Shown in pieces: positions 14,717-24,337 of a stretch of DNA of 64,000 bases. Position 1 is the stretch's first letter; each line of letters opens with the position of its first letter. Source of the DNA: Tillus elongatus (taxonomy: Eukaryota > Arthropoda > Insecta > Coleoptera > Cleridae); NCBI GenBank assembly GCA_964006375.1, contig OZ023262.1:55069366-55133365 (forward strand), read 5' to 3'. The position numbers and the translations under genes were made by a program. The notes below the pieces were generated by a model. The model saw nothing but the letters and a program-made list of their open reading frames with translations, ran no database searches and had not been told where the DNA came from.

Positions 14717-17700
14717 ATGAGTCTCACATGTACGACCTGTCAGAAAATCTTCACAAGAAAAGATAACCTTAAGCGACACAGGAGCACTGTTCATTGCGTC
14801 CAACCACTAACAAAACTCCCTGACAACGCCGCTGACACGGCGACAATTTCAAGCATTGCTGGACCAAGTGGAATCAGGAATGTTGCAGTATCACTGATAG
14901 ATAGTTCTAACGCTGGACAGTCGATAGCAAATCAATCAACTGTGACAAGAAAGCGTCATCACACAGGTATCGACACGGCGCCAATTTCAAGCATTGCTGG
15001 ACCAAGTGGAATTAGCAATGTCGCAGTTTCACCGACAGTGCCAGCAAAGCGTCGTCGTACAGCTATCGACATGGCGACAGACATTGCTAGACCCGAACCA
15101 TCGGCAACAAATCAACGAGTTGCAACTATACGCTGCAGTGCCTGCGACTGTGAAGTTCCTGCCAACATGTATGCTGGACATATCAGGAGCACCAAGCATA
15201 AAGCTCAATTTTGGAAACCTTTAGCAGATGGTGTTCGTGTGTGTAGGAGCACATTTAAAGGGAGAATAGTGAGTTATCAAATTACTTCTGACTATGTAGG
15301 ACTAAATATAATTGATTATATGAATAGTGTTAAAGATAAGTCTATTGATATGCTGAAAAATGAACTTTATAAACTAACAGCATTTAAATGTAATTTTGAA
15401 TTATTCGGATTATATATTTTACCCTCTCGTAATATAAGGGAAGTTAAATCTCATAACACATCTAATAAAGTAGTAACATCTTCATCTGATTTAGAAAATT
15501 TGTTTAATGATTTTGTAATTAGAATAGACCAACGTGCTTCAGACTTCACAGAGAGAGATTCAGGCTGGGCGCTGGAAAAAATTTTATATTTGGAAATAAA
15601 TATTAATAAGTATAATCCTTTAAGAGCTGCTTCATATTTGCCATTACCACGTGAAATCACATTAAAAAAAGCTATAATTAATATTAAAAATAATGATGTA
15701 TATTGTTTTGCTTGGTCAGTAATAGCTGCTATTTACAAACCAAGCTCCTATCCAAATTTTAACGATACCTGTATCAATTTTACTAATTTATCATTTCCTG
15801 TCGCATTAAAATCAATACCTGAATTTGAAAAAAAGAATAATATTTCTATTAACGTTTACGGCATAGAGAAATTTTTTAAAAATAATGTCTATAAATATCA
15901 AGTTACGGGCCCTCTACATTACACACAGAAAAAGCAATCCACCCACATAAACCTATTGTTACTTGATGATTGTGAGGGAAATTATCACTATTGTCTTATA
16001 AATAATTTTTCTAGGCTCATTTCTTCCCAGATATCAAAAAACACACGATCGAAGCATTTTTGCGATGGCTGTTTACAATATTTTGATTGTGAGCAAAAGT
16101 TACTTCGACATGCCCAAAATGATTGCAATTATGTGACTGCAAAAATTCCACAGTTAAATACAAGGATTGATAAGTTAGGTCATACGGTTTTAGATAACGT
16201 TTTAAAATTTGAAAATTTCCAAAAGCAGCTGAGATTACCTTTTTCTGTTTATGCAGACTTTGAATGCATTTTAGAACCTATAGAAGATAATACCGATAAC
16301 AATAACAAAGAAACTTTTACTATTAAAAAATATAAGCATATACCTTGTTCTTTCGCCTATTACATAAAATGTTCATTTAATGATGAACTTTCAAAATTAA
16401 TTTTATACCGAAATAATGATGCCCCGGAGGTTTTTGTTTCACGATTAGAAAGTGATTTGAGAGATATTTATTATAAGTATTTAAAACCGATAATTAAAAT
16501 GAAACCTTTAACATGTCAAGAACAAAAAAAATTCAATGACGCCACCCTTTGCTTTATTTGTGAAATGCCATTTACAGATTCAGATGTGAAAGTAAGGGAT
16601 CACTGTCATTTAACGGGAAATTTTAGAGGTGCGGCACACAACGCCTGCAACCTTAATTTTAAAACCCCTTTGCAAATACCAATTTTTTTTCATAACTTGA
16701 AAAATTATGATGCACATCTTTTTGTGAAGCAACTTGCGCTCAATCAAGAAGAAGTGACTGTAATTCCTCAAACATTTGAAAAATACATTTCCTTTGCGAA
16801 AAAACTTCCAGTTGATAAATATATTAGTGCTGATGGCACAACAAAAACGATTTTTCTACAAATGAAATTTTTAGACTCGTATCAATTTTTATCCGCTTCA
16901 TTAGATGAATTGGCTTCAAACTTAGATTCGCCACAATGTCGTGAAGTACGTAAATTCTTTTCTGGTGATCAAAAGTTCTCTATTATGAGGCGGAAAGGAG
17001 TTTTTCCTTACACATATGTAACCGAATTTTTAAAATTTCATGAAACATTTTTACCAAGTAAAGATAAGTTTTTTGACGAACTTCGAAATGAAGAAGCATC
17101 TCAAGAAGATTATGATAGGGCTTGCAATGCATGGCATGTTTTAGATTGTAAAACTTTAGGAGACTACTTTGACTTCTACTTAATATCTGATGTTCTATTG
17201 CTTGCCGATGTTTTTGAAAACTATAGGGACTTATGTCTCAAAACTTACAAACTTGACCCGGCCCACTACTACACAGCTCCAGGCTTAAGTTGGGATGCAA
17301 TGTTACGATACACAAAAGTTGAATTAGAGCTATTAACTGATATTGATATGCTGCATTTTTTTAAAAAGGGAATTCGAGGTGGTGTGAGTACTTGCATTCG
17401 ACGAAAAGCTATCGCCAACAATAAATTTCTTCCAAATTATGATCCCTCAAGGCAAAACTCATTCATAATGAACTTAGATATTACATCCATGTATGGCTTC
17501 GTGATGAGCCAGAAACTTCCCACGGGGAATTTTCATTGGCTCTCGCAAGAGGAAATTGAATCTTTACATAATACTGTTTCAAATATTCCAGACGATGCTG
17601 AGACGGGTTATGTTTTGGAAGTTGATCTTGAATATCCTACATATTTACATGACTGTCATAATGACCTACCATTTTGTCCGGAAAATTATAAACCACATGG

Positions 17701-18781
17701 TAGCAAAAGTCGAAAACTAATTCCAAATTTGCAAAATAAAGAAAAGTATATTTTACATTATAGAAATTTAAAACAATGTCTAAAGTATGGTCTTAAATTA
17801 ATAAAAATTCACAGAGGTATACAATTTTCTCAATCGGCATGGCTTAAACCATACATAGAGTTGAATACAAAGTTGCGAAATTCTGCCAAGAATGACTTTG
17901 AGCGTCGTAGTTTTAAATTGAAAATAAATTGTATATTTGGAAAAACAATGGAAAATGTTGAAAACCGTGTAAATATAAAGCTTGCAACACAGTTTGAAAA
18001 AAATGTTAAAAGAAATGGTGCCGGAAATTATATAAGCAGACCCCATTTTAAAGAATCAAGAATATTTTGTGACAATTTAGTAGCTATTCAAATGCAAAAA
18101 ACATATATTGAATATAACAAACCTATTTATGTTGGATTTTCAATACTAGATATATCAAAAACTATACTCTATGATTTTTTTTATGGATTTTTAAAACCAT
18201 TATATGGTGATAATATATCTCTTTTATATACTGATACGGATTCTTTAATAGTTTATGTTGAAACTGAAAATTTTTATGAAGATATGAAACAGCACCTTGA
18301 TAAATATGATACTTCTAATTATAGCCTAAATAATATACACAATATTCCAAAAAACTTATCGACTATAGGAAAAATGAAGGATGAATATGGTGGGAAAGTA
18401 TTAGAATCCTATTACGGTACTTCTGCAAAAGCATATTGCATTAACACTCCAGAGACAATTTCAAAGAAGGCAAAAGGAATAAATAAGTCCAGCATTAAAA
18501 AGCAGTTAGAACTTAAACATTATAAAGCAATTGTGGATGGAGAATGTTCAACCATACATTGTCTAATGTATATCTTTAAATCAGAATCTCATCAGATTTT
18601 TACCAACCTTATACGTAAGGTTGCATTATCTAATAAAGATGATAAACGATACCTCATCCCTTCATCAAGTGCCACTTTGGCTTGGGGGCATATAGATATA
18701 CCATTAGCAAGTCTATCAGCTGACGAAAGATTAGATCGTCTTATTCAAGTAATGAAAGAGGTTGCTGAAAGCGACATTTAG
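14717..18781 (+). CDS. Polinton protein-primed-type DNA polymerase B, 1354 aa
   Basis: It replicates the element and acts as a family B DNA polymerase with 3'-5' proofreading. The N-terminus has a C2H2 zinc finger (residues 4-26), a repeated SSIAGPSGI.NVAVS linker, a second finger (CSACDCEV...H...H, near 141-165), and a third (FCDGC...H..NDC, near 451). Exonuclease motifs are YADFEC (Asp and Glu near 514-516), HNLKNYDAH (near 659) and YFDFYLISDVL (near 816-826). Between the first two lies a Cys/His cluster, CFIC...VRDHCH...CN (near 612-650), typical of Polinton polymerases. Polymerase motif A is DITSMYG (near 921), motif B is KLKINCIFGK (near 1069) and motif C is YTDTDS (near 1172). All are intact. 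Start at 14717 is the first ATG in frame. A 14-codon ORF at about 14605 lies in the leader. Confidence 0.96.
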   Translation: MSLTCTTCQKIFTRKDNLKRHRSTVHCVQPLTKLPDNAADTATISSIAGPSGIRNVAVSLIDSSNAGQSIANQSTVTRKRHHTGIDTAPISSIAGPSGISNVAVSPTVPAKRRRTAIDMATDIARPEPSATNQRVATIRCSACDCEVPANMYAGHIRSTKHKAQFWKPLADGVRVCRSTFKGRIVSYQITSDYVGLNIIDYMNSVKDKSIDMLKNELYKLTAFKCNFELFGLYILPSRNIREVKSHNTSNKVVTSSSDLENLFNDFVIRIDQRASDFTERDSGWALEKILYLEININKYNPLRAASYLPLPREITLKKAIINIKNNDVYCFAWSVIAAIYKPSSYPNFNDTCINFTNLSFPVALKSIPEFEKKNNISINVYGIEKFFKNNVYKYQVTGPLHYTQKKQSTHINLLLLDDCEGNYHYCLINNFSRLISSQISKNTRSKHFCDGCLQYFDCEQKLLRHAQNDCNYVTAKIPQLNTRIDKLGHTVLDNVLKFENFQKQLRLPFSVYADFECILEPIEDNTDNNNKETFTIKKYKHIPCSFAYYIKCSFNDELSKLILYRNNDAPEVFVSRLESDLRDIYYKYLKPIIKMKPLTCQEQKKFNDATLCFICEMPFTDSDVKVRDHCHLTGNFRGAAHNACNLNFKTPLQIPIFFHNLKNYDAHLFVKQLALNQEEVTVIPQTFEKYISFAKKLPVDKYISADGTTKTIFLQMKFLDSYQFLSASLDELASNLDSPQCREVRKFFSGDQKFSIMRRKGVFPYTYVTEFLKFHETFLPSKDKFFDELRNEEASQEDYDRACNAWHVLDCKTLGDYFDFYLISDVLLLADVFENYRDLCLKTYKLDPAHYYTAPGLSWDAMLRYTKVELELLTDIDMLHFFKKGIRGGVSTCIRRKAIANNKFLPNYDPSRQNSFIMNLDITSMYGFVMSQKLPTGNFHWLSQEEIESLHNTVSNIPDDAETGYVLEVDLEYPTYLHDCHNDLPFCPENYKPHGSKSRKLIPNLQNKEKYILHYRNLKQCLKYGLKLIKIHRGIQFSQSAWLKPYIELNTKLRNSAKNDFERRSFKLKINCIFGKTMENVENRVNIKLATQFEKNVKRNGAGNYISRPHFKESRIFCDNLVAIQMQKTYIEYNKPIYVGFSILDISKTILYDFFYGFLKPLYGDNISLLYTDTDSLIVYVETENFYEDMKQHLDKYDTSNYSLNNIHNIPKNLSTIGKMKDEYGGKVLESYYGTSAKAYCINTPETISKKAKGINKSSIKKQLELKHYKAIVDGECSTIHCLMYIFKSESHQIFTNLIRKVALSNKDDKRYLIPSSSATLAWGHIDIPLASLSADERLDRLIQVMKEVAESDI

Positions 18782-18858
18782 CAATAGATTTTATGGAAGG
18801 GGGGTAAAATATATAAGTAGCATTTAATGTTAGCTTGTCAGTTACTTTAACTCTAAAC

Positions 18859-19599
18859 ATGAGTCAATACTTATATTCGGAACTTTTCTCTCGCTTATGT
18901 GGTGAAACACAAACAATTTGTAAGCGTACTTTGCGATATATAATTACTAGAAATGCTTGTGAAGAAAATTTACCAGTTGCTGTAGCTATTTTAAATAAAA
19001 TAGCCGTTCCAGATGCAGCTTTTCGTTATATAGTTGATAGCGAAGTTTGCAGCAATAATTTAATTTCATTATTGGTGGAAAAAAAATTAAAGTTGGATAA
19101 GTTTATAGATGATGTGATTGAAGTAGTGAAGCATGGTGGCCATGAGTTTTTAAGTATTTTGGAATTGGACGATTTACTTGGTGAGAATCACATCACTTCA
19201 CCGATTTGTGAAAAATACTATTTGTTTACTTTATTAACATGTGGAGATTTGAAAAATTTTGATGAAAAATATCAAGCAACAAATATTTCCTCAAAATATA
19301 GGAAAATTGATTCATTAATCGATGAAACTATTTGCAATGTTGCCCATTTTGCAGATGTTAAACTTTTAAAATGTATAATGGATGTTGTTAAACAATTTAA
19401 TATTAAATTTCACTTTGAGCCAAATAATAATGATGAACATAAACAAGTTCATGCATGGTTAACAAAAAATATTGAGAAGGGGTTGAAAGGTGGTGATAAT
19501 TTAGGGTGGGAAGAAGGACCCTGTATGGCCAAATGGCCTTCAACAAAATTTAAAGATTATATTGAAACCTTAAGTTGTTTGTATGAATGGTCTCATTAA
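18859..19599 (+). CDS. Unknown 246-aa Polinton protein
   Basis: It follows the polymerase by 77 bp in the same direction, with a TATA-like ATATATAAG near 18810. The first ATG is at 18859 (MSQYLYSEL); upstream in-frame codons have only a TTG. The protein is alpha-helical in appearance, Leu- and Lys-rich, with scattered Cys (SRLCGETQTICK, EVCSNN, ETICNVAHF, KCIMDV), and ends in a Trp-rich segment (GWEEGPCMAKWPS). No transmembrane segment or signal peptide. I do not recognise the family. The position between polymerase and the next unknown ORF suggests a replication-side accessory gene; this is inference. Confidence 0.65.
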   Translation: MSQYLYSELFSRLCGETQTICKRTLRYIITRNACEENLPVAVAILNKIAVPDAAFRYIVDSEVCSNNLISLLVEKKLKLDKFIDDVIEVVKHGGHEFLSILELDDLLGENHITSPICEKYYLFTLLTCGDLKNFDEKYQATNISSKYRKIDSLIDETICNVAHFADVKLLKCIMDVVKQFNIKFHFEPNNNDEHKQVHAWLTKNIEKGLKGGDNLGWEEGPCMAKWPSTKFKDYIETLSCLYEWSH

Positions 19600-19643
19600 A
19601 GGTTTTTTACATTTTTTTGTGTATCATTATATTACTTGCATTA

Positions 19644-19900
19644 TATCTAAATTTAATGTATTGTTTGAAAAGAAACAAAATGTCAGGAAAATAATTTATT
19701 CCTAATATTTTTTTATCATGTTTAATTATGATTGTCACTAAATACTTCAAGATCCTATGTTAGAGTTATTCTATCTAAATTTAATGTATTGTTTGAAAAG
19801 AAACAAAATGTCAGAATAAATAATTTATTCCTAATATTTTTTATCATGTTTAATTATGATTGTCACTAAATACTTCAAGATTGTATGTTAGAGTTATTCT
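19644..19900 (+). repeat. 128-bp direct duplication in the 3' flank
   Basis: Two near-identical copies start with TATCTAAATTTAATGTATTG (19644 and 19772) and end near TTAGAGTTATTC. The rest of the 19600-20026 gap is AT-rich and includes a CCCCCTCCATTC / GGAAGGGG patch near 19940-19970. No gene. Confidence 0.85.
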
Positions 19901-20026
19901 TAAATTGTTCTCATAAATCTGCAGCAACTCAAGGATATCCCCCTCCATTCAATACTTTTGGAAGGGGAACTACTATAAGTTGAAGAATATGTTTATTATA
20001 GGTAGTTCTTAAACTTTTAATAAACA

Positions 20027-20677
20027 ATGAATAACTACAACAATTGCCAGCCAGCTAACCAAGCAATTTCTGAAAAATCAGCTAAGAAAAATAATTTTGT
20101 GACAATTAATGAGAAACAATATCATCTCAACCCATCCAAATCAAAATATGTATGCTGTGCACTAGCTTACGAATTTAACTTTCAACCTTTGGTGATAATT
20201 AAAGGTTTGAAAGGTGATAGTGTGTTTTTAAATGAGTCTGAATGGAATGAGTTCCTGAAGCATCAAGGCATAGTAACTAACTATTTTTATACAACGAGTG
20301 GTGAAACTTTTCAACCACTAAAGTCTTCATTTACAATACATTTTGAATGGTTTAGAGATATAAAAATCATAAAAGTGGAAGATAAATATGGTAATGGGGT
20401 CTATTTAGCTATGGAAACTGTTAGCAAATTATTTGAACTGGCATCCCTAATCAACTATAAAGTAGATATGCTCAAGAAACAAGAATTTTCCAAGTATTTC
20501 GATACCTTGATCGACAGTGTCAATTCCAACATTGATGTTGGTCAGTTTATTTTAAATGAAGTGTCTACGACAGGCAATTCGGAAAATGTCAGTTCAGTAA
20601 TGGAGCTGGTATATCAGTATCCGAATTTGAAAGTATTCAACAGATACAGCCCTTTTTCATTTTACAATCAACACTGA
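20027..20677 (+). CDS. Unknown 216-aa Polinton protein
   Basis: Starts at the first ATG. The N-terminal 25 residues are Asn/Gln-rich and polar. The remainder looks like a mixed alpha/beta fold (FVTINEKQYHL, PLVIIKGLKGDSVFLNESEW, FTIHFEWFRDIKIIKV, GVYLAMETVSKLFEL). The pattern of beta strands followed by a helical region resembles small nucleic-acid-binding proteins, but I cannot assign a family. It is followed after 2 bp by a 75-aa ORF, so the two are probably on one transcript. Confidence 0.6.
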   Translation: MNNYNNCQPANQAISEKSAKKNNFVTINEKQYHLNPSKSKYVCCALAYEFNFQPLVIIKGLKGDSVFLNESEWNEFLKHQGIVTNYFYTTSGETFQPLKSSFTIHFEWFRDIKIIKVEDKYGNGVYLAMETVSKLFELASLINYKVDMLKKQEFSKYFDTLIDSVNSNIDVGQFILNEVSTTGNSENVSSVMELVYQYPNLKVFNRYSPFSFYNQH

Positions 20678-20679
20678 AT

Positions 20680-20907
20680 ATGAAGATGCACGTTACTTTT
20701 AATGAATCACGCAATCAAGTAAAATATATTACAGTTTGGAATTTTGCACATCGTCAAGCAAGAATTGGCGAATGGGAGCAATATGCAAGGGATCGTGATC
20801 GATTTCATCGTCGAATAAACAAAACTGCTGAAACCATTAACTACATTCTTGATAAAAGTCATAGACTGCGGATTTATGAAGAACGCTTTTTAAATTTTGT
20901 GTGCTAA
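20680..20907 (+). CDS. Unknown 75-aa basic Polinton protein
   Basis: The ATG lies 2 bp after the preceding stop, suggesting polycistronic expression or reinitiation. The protein is Arg-rich (RQARIGEWEQYARDRDRF, HRRINK) and predicted mostly helical. It could bind nucleic acid or be a virion component; nothing in the sequence decides this. It is the last plus-strand gene before the convergent minus-strand block. Confidence 0.45.
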   Translation: MKMHVTFNESRNQVKYITVWNFAHRQARIGEWEQYARDRDRFHRRINKTAETINYILDKSHRLRIYEERFLNFVC

Positions 20908-21238
20908 TTAGTATTTTATAAAATAATTATTTTTTGTCAGGAGGTGGTTTTTTTTGTAAAATTATTGTGCTTTGTAAAAATTATAATAAACATATGTCAA
21001 ACTAAAATGTTTTATGTCAAATTATTGTTTAAAAAATTATAATAATAAACATATGTCTAACTAAAATGTTTTTATTATTTAAGATAAATCTACAAACTTC
21101 CTGTAAAGTCCTCTTTATTTAGGTAAATAATTACATTGCAAAAAAATATAAAACAAGGTAAGTATATATTTAACGTAAATTATACAAAAGTATCCTTAGG
21201 TATCCAAGAATTATTTGATTTATCTAGTCCTAACCATT
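20908..21238. other. Convergent intergenic region
   Basis: It lies between tail-to-tail genes. Contains a repeated ATAATAAACATATGTC / AACTAAAATGTTTTTAT sequence (near 20983-21075) and several AATAAA words on either strand, suitable as polyadenylation signals. No gene. Confidence 0.6.
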
Positions 21239-22117
21239 TCACAAATACCTCCCCCCCCTCCTCCTAATAATTCTTTCTATTAAATATATGTCTGGATATT
21301 TTACTTTCTGAAGTTCTTCTTCGTAGAATCCTCCTTTAATTGATTGATTTTTTCCATCTTCAAGATAATACATTGTTGGATTTGTCACTCTCACCTCAGC
21401 TATTTGAAAAATCTCATTGGACCAGTTCGGTGTATAACCTTTTTCAAAAAGTTCACGATGTTTACTTATACGAACAAAATCCCCAACACGAAATTTTTTT
21501 TTCTTCGGATCAACTGTTTTCATATAACTAAATGCATATTTTAAAAGATGTTTTTCATGTTTCTTCTTAACTTCTGCCGGCCTCATACCAATAGTACTGT
21601 GTACCTTATTATTATAATATGAAACAATGTTTTTAAGGAGATCTAGCCATTTGTAATTTCCCTGCATGCTGAATTGCTTCCACATTAAAGTCTTCAATGT
21701 TCTGTTTACACGTTCACATATACTAGCCTTAAGATTTGTATAAGTGGCGTAATGATTTATTTGAAACTGATCCATCAGGGATTTGAACTCGCGACCAAAA
21801 AACTCCATACCATTATCTGTCTGTACATTTTTGGGGTGAGTTTTCAGAGATTTTAGAATATTAGCCATAGCTTTGGCAACTTCTTTTGATGTTTTACTTT
21901 TTAATGGTTCAGCCCAGACAAACTTTGAAAAAGCATTAATTACTACTAAAATGTATTTGTACCCCTTATTGAATTTAGAATAAGGAAGCATTTCTACTAA
22001 ATCTGCCTGAAACAAATCATTTAAACCCTTAACTATTACATGACGCCTTCTATAATTTCTTCTAGCGGGTTTGTGAAGTTCATTCACCACTACTTCTTTT
22101 ACATTGATAGCGGACAT
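21239..22117 (-). CDS. Polinton rve-family integrase, 292 aa
   Basis: It catalyses insertion of the element and belongs to the retroviral-type DDE integrase family. Catalytic residues are visible, counted from the first ATG: Asp39 in FQADLVEM, Asp101 in VQTDNGMEF and Glu135 in ICERVNRT, with 33 residues between the last two. A basic N-terminal RRNYRRRHV precedes. The C-terminal region (KKKFRVGDFVRISK) is the small beta-barrel/chromo-like DNA-binding part typical of Polinton integrases. The first ATG is at 22117; the frame is open about 40 bp further upstream without an ATG. That extension overlaps the end of the upstream 117-aa ORF in the -1 frame, so the real N-terminus is uncertain. Catalytically it looks intact. 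Confidence 0.95.
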   Translation of the reverse strand: MSAINVKEVVVNELHKPARRNYRRRHVIVKGLNDLFQADLVEMLPYSKFNKGYKYILVVINAFSKFVWAEPLKSKTSKEVAKAMANILKSLKTHPKNVQTDNGMEFFGREFKSLMDQFQINHYATYTNLKASICERVNRTLKTLMWKQFSMQGNYKWLDLLKNIVSYYNNKVHSTIGMRPAEVKKKHEKHLLKYAFSYMKTVDPKKKKFRVGDFVRISKHRELFEKGYTPNWSNEIFQIAEVRVTNPTMYYLEDGKNQSIKGGFYEEELQKVKYPDIYLIERIIRRRGGRYL

Positions 22118-22452
22118 TTTAGGTGTAGTTCTATGGCGCAAGCGATCGCTTTGCTGTTTGGAGAATGTTCAAAATAAAATGTATCTCCTGATTTTATCTT
22201 CACACCAACTAATTTTTTAGCAGATATTTTTGTATTATTTAGAAATATAGTGACTTCAGTTGAAGGATTTAAATAATTTTTTTCAATTTCCGCAGCGTAG
22301 TCAAACAATATTGCATAGGATTCATTATTTAAATACCATCTATGGATGTTTTTATCGATTGATTTATATCCATTATATAGTAAAATTATTTTTTGTTGTA
22401 GTTTTGAATTGAGATTTCTGTTTATTATTCTACCAAATTTGTCTAAAGTCAT
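22099..22452 (-). CDS. Unknown 117-aa Polinton protein upstream of integrase
   Basis: Starts MTLDKFGRII at the first ATG and overlaps the first ATG of the integrase by 19 bp. A mixed helix/strand composition (VTIFLNNTKISAKKLVGVKI, then GDTFYFEH) is seen. Similar short proteins starting M(T/S)L.KFG occur near capsid genes of Polintons as I recall, but no function is known to me. Same strand and 37 bp downstream of the next gene, so probably co-transcribed with it and the integrase. Confidence 0.6.
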   Translation of the reverse strand: MTLDKFGRIINRNLNSKLQQKIILLYNGYKSIDKNIHRWYLNNESYAILFDYAAEIEKNYLNPSTEVTIFLNNTKISAKKLVGVKIKSGDTFYFEHSPNSKAIACAIELHLKCPLSM

Positions 22453-22489
22453 ATTGAGACTGATAAAGCGATGACAATTAATTATTATT

Positions 22490-23461
22490 TTATACTATTA
22501 TACGAGCTTCCTGTAATTCCTCAATCAAGGAGACTATCTCATTGTGATTGCCGTTATTACCAGCATTTTGAGCCGCAATTAGAAGTCTTAGTCTATCAAC
22601 TAATTCATTAGGGTCATCCCAGTGTATATAGTTTACTGGATTTTTGTTCCATTTCATAAAACCCTTTCCCGATCGCAAATCATACACTCTGCTAGGAAAT
22701 GAACCCGAGCGTGGTCTCTGTCCAGGAGGTTTAATTACAGAAGTATATTTCTTTGAGGGATTACCTATTTTGGGGTTATTTTCATCATAATTTCGTCGGA
22801 GAGCATTTGTTCTTTCTAAAATATGAAGATAATCTTTATGTTCTGCTACTTTATATGGTGCTGGATTCTTTTTAAATAATAACTCATACAATCCTGTTGT
22901 TCCTTTATATCTGACACCTTTTACAACAATATCTTCTTTATCAAAATTAATTTCAGAGTCTCCAATATAAAATTTATCTGAAAGTAGGTCATGCCTAATC
23001 CCATGCGTATGATCAAAGGCATCATCGGAATCCCGTATCATTGCTTCTATGTATTGTCGAGGTAGTGGAGCAAATTGGTCCAAATATATCTCAAAAGAAG
23101 GTTCACCGAGCAGTCTTTGAAGTTCTGCTGTGCTAATTTCAGCGGGAGTTTCCGGTTCTTGTTCAGGTTCTGCGATAAATACCTCTTCACCTAACGGCTC
23201 TTCTTGAAATAAGCGACGCGGTCTCATTTTTGTCTCATATTTTGCCGATTGTTTTTCTGACTTGTTAAATTCTTCTTTTACTTTGGATGCATTTTTTTCC
23301 AGTTTAATATCTGAAAGTATCTTTTTTAATGGTTCTGTAATAGGTTTTAATTCTTCTTCTCTCTGAATGGCAGACTCTACAACATCAGATTTTAGACTTT
23401 GCAACTTTCGTTTAAGTGCTTTTCTTGTTTTAATGAGTTGTCTTGCAACTGTTTGATCCAT
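22490..23461 (-). CDS. Polinton 323-aa protein, DUF8207-like
   Basis: Residues 1-90 are a charged coiled-coil-like region (KTRKALKRKLQSLK, IQREEELKP). Residues 95-120 are acidic (EEPLGEEVFIAEPEQEPE). The central part (about 160-225) has YIGDSEINF...GVRYKGTTGLYELLFKK.P and a TNA.R.NYDEN motif. This matches a domain I know from many arthropod Polinton-linked proteins (DUF8207); its function is undetermined. The tail includes a basic PPGQRPRSGSFPSR. The gene sits between ATPase and integrase on the same strand. A structural or DNA-packaging role is possible but only inferred from position. Confidence 0.75.
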   Translation of the reverse strand: MDQTVARQLIKTRKALKRKLQSLKSDVVESAIQREEELKPITEPLKKILSDIKLEKNASKVKEEFNKSEKQSAKYETKMRPRRLFQEEPLGEEVFIAEPEQEPETPAEISTAELQRLLGEPSFEIYLDQFAPLPRQYIEAMIRDSDDAFDHTHGIRHDLLSDKFYIGDSEINFDKEDIVVKGVRYKGTTGLYELLFKKNPAPYKVAEHKDYLHILERTNALRRNYDENNPKIGNPSKKYTSVIKPPGQRPRSGSFPSRVYDLRSGKGFMKWNKNPVNYIHWDDPNELVDRLRLLIAAQNAGNNGNHNEIVSLIEELQEARIIV

Positions 23462-23507
23462 GTTTGCGTTGTCAATAGTTAATTAATACTAAAACTTTTT
23501 TTCATCC

Positions 23508-24197
23508 TTACGGATAAATATAGGCATCAAATCCTTTTCTATATCTGCCAGCCTGGAATGGAAATTCTTTATTTATAACCAAAAATCCGAATTTACCTTT
23601 CCAACAATAACAACATATATCTTTAAATTTCTGAAATGTCATATCAACATTAACGTGATCATCATAAATATGTTTCAGATTAGTATTATCTTGTTTAAAT
23701 ATTACAAGCAAATTTGCATTATCTCTAATTAATTGTTTTGGAATTGAGGAATAAGTTTGACATAGATAAAAACAATCTGCATTGTTATGGCGGCCGAAGC
23801 AAAAATAATCTCTCATAATGCTTTGATTGCAGCAAACAATATCATCAAATATTATTATTGAATTTGACTTTATCTGGTCAGGGGGCACTATGTCATCACC
23901 GTTTTCATATTCAAAATATCCTATATCTGTAATAGGTTGCAAAAGGTGTTTGAGATATTTATATTTTGATTGGTTAAGTGACTTGGAATAGATGTAAATG
24001 TTTTCAAAACGTAATCCATTCGGATGTTCTAAGAGCGTAACCATTACATTTGTTTTTCCACAACCGGATGCTCCAACCAACAGACCTCTTTTACATTCAC
24101 TACCCAATAAAGTACCGTGTCGGCTGAACTTTTCTGCTAAAGAAATGTCATCGTGATCCTGAATCGGCAACTTTAATGCTTGTTGCGTCACCCTCAT
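23508..24197 (-). CDS. Polinton FtsK/HerA-type (A32-like) genome-packaging ATPase, 229 aa
   Basis: It would pump element DNA into capsids. Walker A is GASGCGKTN (residues 42-50), Walker B is SIIIFDD (113-119), and LCQTYSSIPKQLIRDN (near 154-169) fits the sensor and arginine-finger region of viral packaging ATPases such as poxvirus A32 relatives. Length is normal for Polintons. It is the first gene of the minus-strand block and diverges from the plus-strand capsid block across 140 bp. Confidence 0.94.
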   Translation of the reverse strand: MRVTQQALKLPIQDHDDISLAEKFSRHGTLLGSECKRGLLVGASGCGKTNVMVTLLEHPNGLRFENIYIYSKSLNQSKYKYLKHLLQPITDIGYFEYENGDDIVPPDQIKSNSIIIFDDIVCCNQSIMRDYFCFGRHNNADCFYLCQTYSSIPKQLIRDNANLLVIFKQDNTNLKHIYDDHVNVDMTFQKFKDICCYCWKGKFGFLVINKEFPFQAGRYRKGFDAYIYP

Positions 24198-24337
24198 TTT
24201 ATTTATGACAAATGGTTTGAATTAAGTAAATTAAATGTATTTATATGATGACAAAAAACAAACTTCAAGAGTATATATAGCCCAATAGTTTCATAAATCA
24301 ATCATACTTGTATTATTTTTCAACCTAATCACACAAT
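24198..24337. promoter_or_regulatory. Divergent promoter region between ATPase and capsid blocks
   Basis: 140 bp between two outward-pointing start codons. A TATA-like GAGTATATATAGCCC lies at about 24268-24282, roughly 55 bp before the plus-strand ATG. On the minus strand, ATATAAATACATTTAA (about 24230-24245) could serve the ATPase. This is inferred from position; transcription starts are unknown. Confidence 0.5.

Noticed and set aside
22099..22160. Programmed frameshift joining the 117-aa ORF to the integrase
   Set aside because: Frame phase would fit -1, but no X_XXY_YYZ heptamer is present in the overlap.
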